Origin: Allium sativum
Taxonomy: Eukaryota; Streptophyta; Magnoliopsida; Asparagales; Amaryllidaceae
Length of the DNA: 64,000 nucleotides
Direction of reading: 5' to 3'
Assembly: GCA_030737875.1 (NCBI GenBank)
Contig: CM060922.1
Coordinates: 759,697,603 to 759,761,602 of the forward strand
A program made the translations under genes and the position numbers. The notes below the pieces were generated by a model. The model saw only the letters and a list, made by a program, of their open reading frames with translations, ran no database searches and was not told the DNA's origin. Positions 58,301 to 64,000 of the stretch are shown here, one piece after another. Positions within the stretch are counted from its first letter, which is position 1. The number at the start of each line of letters is the position of its first letter.

Positions 58301-61144
58301 ACTCTATTTGAAGTTACATTTCTATTTTGGAAATAGATTTCCTTTTTAAAATTCAAATTCATTTCCTATATTCGAAAATATTTTTACGGTATATCAAAAT
58401 ACCAGGTTTCCAGGGTCAAGGTAAACCAAACACAACATACCAAATCATGGGCTATAACACTTCATATATCACAATCAAATAAAACAGTAAATAAAATGTT
58501 GAGGAATCCAGTTGGATCCCTCCAACCTGTTTCCCTGCATCCACAGATGTTAATGAACATCAATAACATTAATTTCACATTAATATGAAATATCAGGGTA
58601 GATAGAATTAATAATTGATCAACGGTATAACTATTTCAATCATTCAACCAATTTTAGCAACCATTCACCCAAACAACCATCACATAATATATCTATAAAT
58701 AAATCAGAGTTAGTGAGATTACTCACCTTGTTGTGCAGTTGACGATTCTGCTTCTGTTTCATTTAAAACAAACAGACGTTTGATTTAAAACACAAAATTC
58801 CACTAGCTCGGTTCTCGACGATGGTAGTTCTACAATGTAAATTTCTTCGTTGTGATTCCAACGTCACCGATTTCATTCAATTCTGTATACGAATGGGTGA
58901 AATATTAACATTATAAGTTTGTTTATAAATTAAGGATCATTGACCATATATATTAATTTACCTTTAATTAAATTACCCTTAAGCCATGTTTTAATTTCCT
59001 TTTTTTTTCTAATCACGTACCGTTCATACTTCTCCCATAAACGAAACAGATGCCTATAACTTCAACTCACCATGATGGAATTGTTTGAGCCTTTTTTTTT
59101 CCATTCAGTATCCACACAACTCCGAATCCATAGATTCTTCAAACTGGTATGCTTGAAACTTTTTTCCATTCGCTTTCATGAAATTAAAATCCAAAGATGC
59201 ACTTAATATGTTAAGAATCTTCATTAGGCTCCTTAACGAATATATTTTTCTCTTCGAATTATCTGAAACTGTTGCCACAACCGGCATCCAAAACTTCATA
59301 ACCCAATACTCCATCCTTTGTACAGTGTACGCGTACTCAAAACTCCTTCTCTACGTATACAGGAACACTGCTGCTTTCCCATCTCTTTCTATTCTTCGTT
59401 TTAATACACATATGGTTCCAACTCCTCCCCATACAATCTGAAACTACCTACGAGCAACCCAAAGTCCTTCATCCCCCACTTGAAATCCACCTCCTGGAAA
59501 CCAACGTTGAGTTTCCCCCTTGCTGCCAAAGAAAGTTTTTGATAGCTCCTTCCCCAGTAAACAAATTTGAACCATGTATACATCCTTTCCAAACCATCAT
59601 TCCTCGACTGACTTCATCGTTTTCTCCCTCTATGCAAACAGGTCGACCCCATCACCAACCCGGCCACATCAGGAAAACTCACACTTCAAATTCTCAACTT
59701 TGGCCTCACCGTGACCAAGATGAAAAAAAAACGCGACACAAAAGTATGGCAACCCCCTTCAGACTCTACTACAAAACCCGCGCCTCCCCATTTTTAACCC
59801 AGCGCCAGTATCGAGCCCTCAAATCCGCACTCCCAAGAACAATCTGTACAAACCTTGCTCCAAACCGAAACATAGGTCCACGCAATGATTTCCGATTTCG
59901 AGTTAAGGAAAATCGAATCGCGCTTGAAAAGGGTTTTATACGGTGGAAGTCCTCAAGATCATGAACGTACTGAATTAAACGAAATTGATTTTCATTTACT
60001 AGTGGATTTTATATTAATGTTTTTTTTTCTCGTTTTTAATTTCTGGAAGAATTAGATTGGGTGAGGGGTAGGGAATGGGAACGGAAAGTGAAAACGGGAA
60101 TTAGGCGTCAGCTGGGTATGTATTTAAAATACTAATTTACTTGCAATGCACGAAATAAATTGGCTTGGCAGGCACGGTAATACAATAGCTTGATACACAT
60201 GGTTTGCAAGACTTGGCTGACACGGTTTTCAAAAGCTTGGAAAGCACGGATTGAATAGTATGGATGCCACGTTGCTTGAACATACAAAGAAATGTGGATT
60301 GTTAATTTTTATTGCATCACGTGTAGAGTGACCGTTTAAACATTTCAGTATTTGGGATATATATATAAATAAGAGAATATAACTTATATAAGTTTGTACC
60401 TGTTCATCTATTTGAAAACCATTTTAGGGTCAGTTTGAAACAAGATTTACGGTGTAATAATTATTGTATACAATATATGGTGAATAGCCCAAAATGCTTG
60501 ACTAATCGTGCATAAGGTTTTTGTTCATGTCCGAACTGCTACGGACAAAAATAAGAGTACGGTCGTGTCCAGCGAGGTACCACGATCCCAAAAATATAAT
60601 AATATTTGTAGTTTAACTTATATTATGAAACCCCAAAATATTGATATAGGGTGCAAAATACTCCAAATAAAAATTTGCATATTTAATTAATTAAAAATTA
60701 TAGTAAAATTCTAAAAATTAAACTATAACTGCGCCTCAAAAGAATCTTGTCCAAATTCAAGGCCGATATTTAAATATATTCAAATAACCGTTATGGCCTA
60801 TAGGCGATTCTACAATGACTTTCTGAAAATTTTATTTGGGCATAACTTTTTATCCCCGCTATGAAATCTGGATTTTTCACATTCGTTGGAAAGATTTTTT
60901 CAAACAGATTCAAATATTTCTTGTTTCGCAAAAATCCGATTTATTTTGAATCCTGCACATTCATTTGAAATTTGATATCGAATTTTCAAACTACTGTGCC
61001 ATTTTAAACTCGTTTTAAATTACATTATAAATATACGTTTAAATATCGTTTTACTAAATAAATTCCTTAAAAATTTCTATATATACTTCAGATAACAAAT
61101 TTAAATATTGAAAATTCAACGGCTGAAAAATCCAGGTCGTTACA
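55382..61144 (-). mobile_element. H 5' LTR (right), uninterrupted
   Basis: The complete 5763-bp copy, from tgaaacaaccc to ggtcgttaca, followed by acctg. Contents as in the left LTR: shared block (about 55713-55858), the empty target site of I (near 56244), repeat near 57275-57510, the decayed coding-like core (59105-59964), and an AT-rich end. Differences from the left LTR are mostly single bases and short indels. Confidence 0.9.
59105..59964 (-). pseudogene. Decayed coding-like core in the H right LTR, identity unknown
   Basis: The LTR counterpart of 51760-52600. Minus-strand open pieces are 59592-59401 and 59314-59105. The short gap between them continues protein-like only after a frame change, with a stop inside. 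Composition (W, Y, F, K, R spread evenly) suggests a former globular protein rather than random sequence. Because both LTRs derive from one template at insertion, agreement between the two copies is not evidence of selection. Confidence 0.4.
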
Positions 61145-62320
61145 ACCTGGCACGCTAAGATGAAGATGATCAAGGCTTTGTTGAAAAGCAGGCCTTGTGG
61201 TTATAACGTTACTTTGCGAGCCTCACAACCCGGTTGAGTCTAAAACGGGAGAAGGGAACGCAGGGAGAGCAGCACGTTTCTTTCTAGCTAAAAGTGGTGT
61301 CGGTGCTTATACTGACTGATATTTACTTATGTGGATGATGGAATGTGGCGCGCCTCGGATGATAGGTCCTATAGGATCGCGAAACGTGTGTTCAGGAATT
61401 GCCAATCCACAAACCGCAAGTGTGGACCGGCCCTGCAGCTTTCCAAGGGTTCTCTGCGGGGGATCCTGAGACATTAGCTAGAGTGTCTTGAATCGGTAAG
61501 GGGCTCCTCCCTAGCCTTGACTCGTGATGGAAACCTAGTTTCCAATACGACCTCATGCGGTTTTGATTGTATTACTAGTATGAAGGCATAGTATATGGTA
61601 GCTACGCTTCCTAGGATTTATACATTTACTTTGAAATGTTTTTTGAAACATATATACACTAATAATAATATCAAATTCGGTTTTAACGTATCAAGCATTT
61701 TTGACCATTATAAGGTAAAACTCTATCCTCCGGTTTGCGTTGCATTGTTTGATGGGACTTGAGTCTTATGATGGTTTTATTTTTCCAAAAAGCATTGCGT
61801 TGTTTAACGATTTACTTTAATTTATGCACGACAATCCATTGGAGTAAACCCGTTCCGCGTTAGCGGCATGGTCCTTGGATTTGTCTTATTGTTATTAGTG
61901 AAATTAGTTAAGAATTCTCACACCAGTCCCATGACTGACCCGTTGTTTGTTTCCACCTTTGCAAACTCGGGTGCCCTCTTTTCCACACGGGAAGTCGAGT
62001 AGCTTTTTGCAGATATTTATCTTTTGAGCAGGATGCTGGAATGAAGCTTAAAGCTGTGTCCAGAGCATAGTTATCTTCCGATGTATCTATTTTATTGTTT
62101 TCGCTGTAATGTATTAAAATATTGTAATTTATCTTCCGCTGTCAGTTTAATCGATGTACTCTGATATTCTGTACTCTGATGTAACATTATTATGATTTTT
62201 ATAAAAGTCTGCTGTTTTTGTTCTTATGATGTTGTATTCCCAAAGTTAACGTATTCGGGTTTTGAACGGTCTTGATCGATTTTGCGATCGATCGGGTCTG
62301 CCGAAACCTGGGGCGTTACA
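61145..62320 (+). mobile_element. Element G 5' LTR, last part
   Basis: Continues the LTR after H. It is related to E (4203-5100), with tttctttctagct, cggccctgcag and a gactcgtgatggaaacc-type motif. The shared LTR block is at 61915-62047. It ends ctggggcgttaca at 62320, directly before the PBS. Adding 33307-38525 and this part gives about 6.4 kb. Confidence 0.88.
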
Positions 62321-62321
62321 G

Positions 62322-62336
62322 TTGGTATCAGAGCTC
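62322..62336 (+). promoter_or_regulatory. G primer-binding site (initiator Met)
   Basis: ttggtatcagagctc, one base after the LTR end, is the perfect complement of the initiator tRNA-Met 3' end over the usual 13 bases. Finding an intact PBS and PPT only about 400 bp apart defines the whole internal domain of G. Confidence 0.9.
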
Positions 62337-62395
62337 TGGTTAGCTCAAATCTTTGGGGTACAACTCGTTAGAACTAAACAAAAGATTCATCAGAG

Positions 62396-62494
62396 ATTGG
62401 ATTAGTAATGTCCAATAAGAACACTCATTAGAGATAGGATCAGTAGTATCCTAGAATGAGAAAACTCGTTAGAGATAGGGTTAGTAATCCCCTA
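62396..62494 (+). promoter_or_regulatory. Three tandem leader hairpin units in G
   Basis: Units of roughly 40 nt, each with an inverted repeat around a similar loop. Unit 1 is attgga with tccaat (62396-62401 with 62411-62416), loop ttagtaatg. Unit 2 is taggat with atccta (62435-62440 with 62448-62453), loop cagtagt. Unit 3 is taggg with cccta (62476-62480 with 62490-62494), loop ttagtaatc. Stem bases change on both sides while the TAGTA-type loop stays. The position after the PBS resembles where retroelement packaging or dimerisation signals lie. That role is inference. Confidence 0.65.
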
Positions 62495-62753
62495 GAATGA
62501 GTTGAGAGTAACAAGCTTATAATATACGTATTTGTAATTATAATCTATTTTTGAAAATATGATTTTTGAATATATATAAAAATTATAAATATTTAAAAAG
62601 TTAATTAACCAATTGATTGATGATTATATAACCTATAAAATTATTTAAACCAATGAATGAATAATAAAGAATGGAAAAAAAAATTAGTAGGATAATTAAA
62701 AACTTTTAGTTCCGTTCCTTTTCGAGGACAAAAAGATTTTAAGTGGGGGAGAT

Positions 62754-64000
62754 TGTAACAACCCGGAAAATTAGAACCAGTTTAAGAATTTATTAGGAAG
62801 TTTTGCGCCTGAATTTCTGTTTCAAGTAACATATTGTTTTCTTCATTTTGTTAAATTGAAACTAAATCTGTATAAGTTATATCGCAATGATTTATTTTAG
62901 ACCATTGGTTTTATAAGTTTAATTTGGAGTCTAACTTATAGATCCAAGATTCTGTGTTCATTTTAATATCTAAAATTTTATCTTCAAGATTTATTTGAAC
63001 TTTATGCTCAATTAGTTAAATGTTAAATTGGTATGCAATAAATTATGTCTATTTTAAATTTAGTATTGACATTAATTGTAATATTGCCATTAATTGTATT
63101 AACTTAATTAAAATATTGCTATCTAAGAATAATTATGTGTTAATTGAAATCAATGCGTTGTTTATAGAAAACTTGCATTTATCTTAAAAAGATTATTCTA
63201 ATAAAATTAACTGATTTAAATTTGAAACCATGAACTAAGGAAACACATGATTTTTAGCATGTGGATTTAGAATCCACATTTATCTGTATGCTATGTAATA
63301 GCAATCACATTATGTTTCTTTTAATTGTGTATTAATGAAACTAATGAGAATAATGTTAATATATGGAGGCTAATGAATTTAATACTGTGACATATATATT
63401 TTAAGATTTGACTGTTTTACCTTTTGTATTTATTAGTAGTTTTCTCATTTGTCATATTTCAAAATTGCCTATAAATTGATTCTAATTCATTCATATGTAC
63501 AGAGTTATCAATTAACCATACTTGCATACTATTAACTATTATGTCACACAATTGAGGAATGAACCTATTTTCTATATATATATATATATATATATAAATA
63601 AAATAAAATAAAAAATAAAAGTTTTTTTTTTCATATCTCAACACTGTTTATGTATTCACACAAATGGATGTATTTGATGCACCTTTATAATACCATAAAT
63701 TAAGTTTCAATTAAATCAATATACATGTTGTCCTTTATTTATTTCGTTTACTTATGTGATATGCCTTCTTATTACACTTACCTGCATGCTAATACGGTAT
63801 CAATTTATACCATGAATAATTTTGATTAATAGCATTTATGAATTAATCAATACAAATTAAAGCAAAATATAAAAGGTTTCTTTCTCCATTTTGTGTAATT
63901 TATGTATTCAGTTAATTACTTCTTTAAGGTAAAGAAACTTAAAGTTTTTTTTTCTTTCATATATATACTAGTTAGGATAAGTTTACGGTCAAAACACAAA
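62754..64000 (+). mobile_element. Element G 3' LTR, first part (runs off the window)
   Basis: Begins tgtaacaacccggaaaattag after the PPT and matches 33307-34686 to the window edge, apart from about 125 bp missing near 63030 and an expanded (TA)n run near 63577-63595. It contains no coding sequence. The end of G, its right target-site duplication, and the rest of F and X lie beyond the window. Confidence 0.9.

Larger units (their letters stand above)
38526..61144 (-). mobile_element. Element H: non-coding LTR retrotransposon (LARD type) in G
   Basis: The left LTR is 38526-53809, interrupted by element I (5728 bp without it). The internal domain is 53810-55381 (1572 bp). The right LTR is 55382-61144 (5763 bp). 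LTRs begin tgaaacaaccc and end gtcgttaca. The PPT complement follows at 53812-53823 with the aatttcg hairpin (53828-53845). The initiator-Met PBS complement gctctgataccaa is at 55368-55380, directly against the right LTR. The two LTRs are nearly identical. One visible difference is a segment of about 36 bp near 55620 that is missing from the left copy between accgttat-like repeats. No gag or pol is present. Confidence 0.9.
62321..62753 (+). mobile_element. G internal domain, 433 bp, non-coding
   Basis: Holds the PBS, three tandem leader hairpin units (62396-62494), an AT-rich stretch (62520-62700), a decayed pre-PPT hairpin (ttttcg, agga, caaaaa at 62719-62734) and the PPT aagtgggggagat (62741-62753). 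There is no space for gag or pol and no open frame of note. It is shorter than the internal domain of the other elements here. Confidence 0.88.

Overview
The window is plant nuclear DNA, almost certainly from a flowering plant. It is AT-rich intergenic heterochromatin built entirely from LTR retrotransposons inserted into one another. I found no intact host gene, tRNA, rRNA, CRISPR array or prokaryotic feature. The species cannot be named from the sequence. The evidence for a plant is a Ty3/gypsy element of the Tekay/Del chromovirus type, primer-binding sites (PBS) complementary to plant initiator-Met and Asp tRNAs, and plant-style polypurine tracts (PPT).

Layout, left to right. (1) 1-6001 plus 24806-25591 is the end of a + strand non-coding LTR, called E here, with three minisatellite arrays. 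(2) Inserted in E is D (6002-24805, minus strand, target-site duplication ccttg), a non-coding element with LTRs near 5 kb and a heavily rearranged centre. (3) Inserted in D's left LTR is B (8383-13134, minus, duplication ttaac), a non-coding element with a tRNA-Asp PBS and an inverted left end. (4) 25592-26576 is an LTR-like remnant, X, interrupted by F. (5) F (26577-33306 visible, minus) has a 5.8 kb LTR. (6) Inserted in F's internal domain is G (33307 to beyond 64000, plus), with a roughly 6.4 kb LTR but only 433 bp of internal sequence. (7) Inserted in G's 5' LTR is H (38526-61144, minus), with 5.7-5.8 kb LTRs and a 1.57 kb internal domain. (8) Inserted in H's left LTR is I (39360-48910, plus, duplication gttgg), the only element with coding sequence: a decayed gag-protease-RT-integrase-chromodomain polyprotein between 2.6 kb LTRs. 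The nesting order gives relative ages: I is younger than H, H than G, G than F, F than X; and B is younger than D, D than E.

D, F, G and H encode nothing recognisable, yet they share termini (TGTAAYRACC...TTACA or close variants), and D, G and H also share initiator-Met PBSs, with element I. All have a PPT of the same type. This suggests non-autonomous large retrotransposon derivatives (LARDs) mobilised by Tekay-like proteins.

The most interesting signals are RNA-level structures that appear conserved by compensatory change. One is a hairpin just after the PBS with a TAGT-containing loop and changing stems (G, H, D, I). A second is a tetraloop hairpin (AGGA or GGGA) just upstream of the PPT, kept in families with different stems (B, D, F, H, I). 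A third is arrays of small hairpins inside the LTRs of E and G whose stem arms change together. All of these were read by eye and need computational testing.
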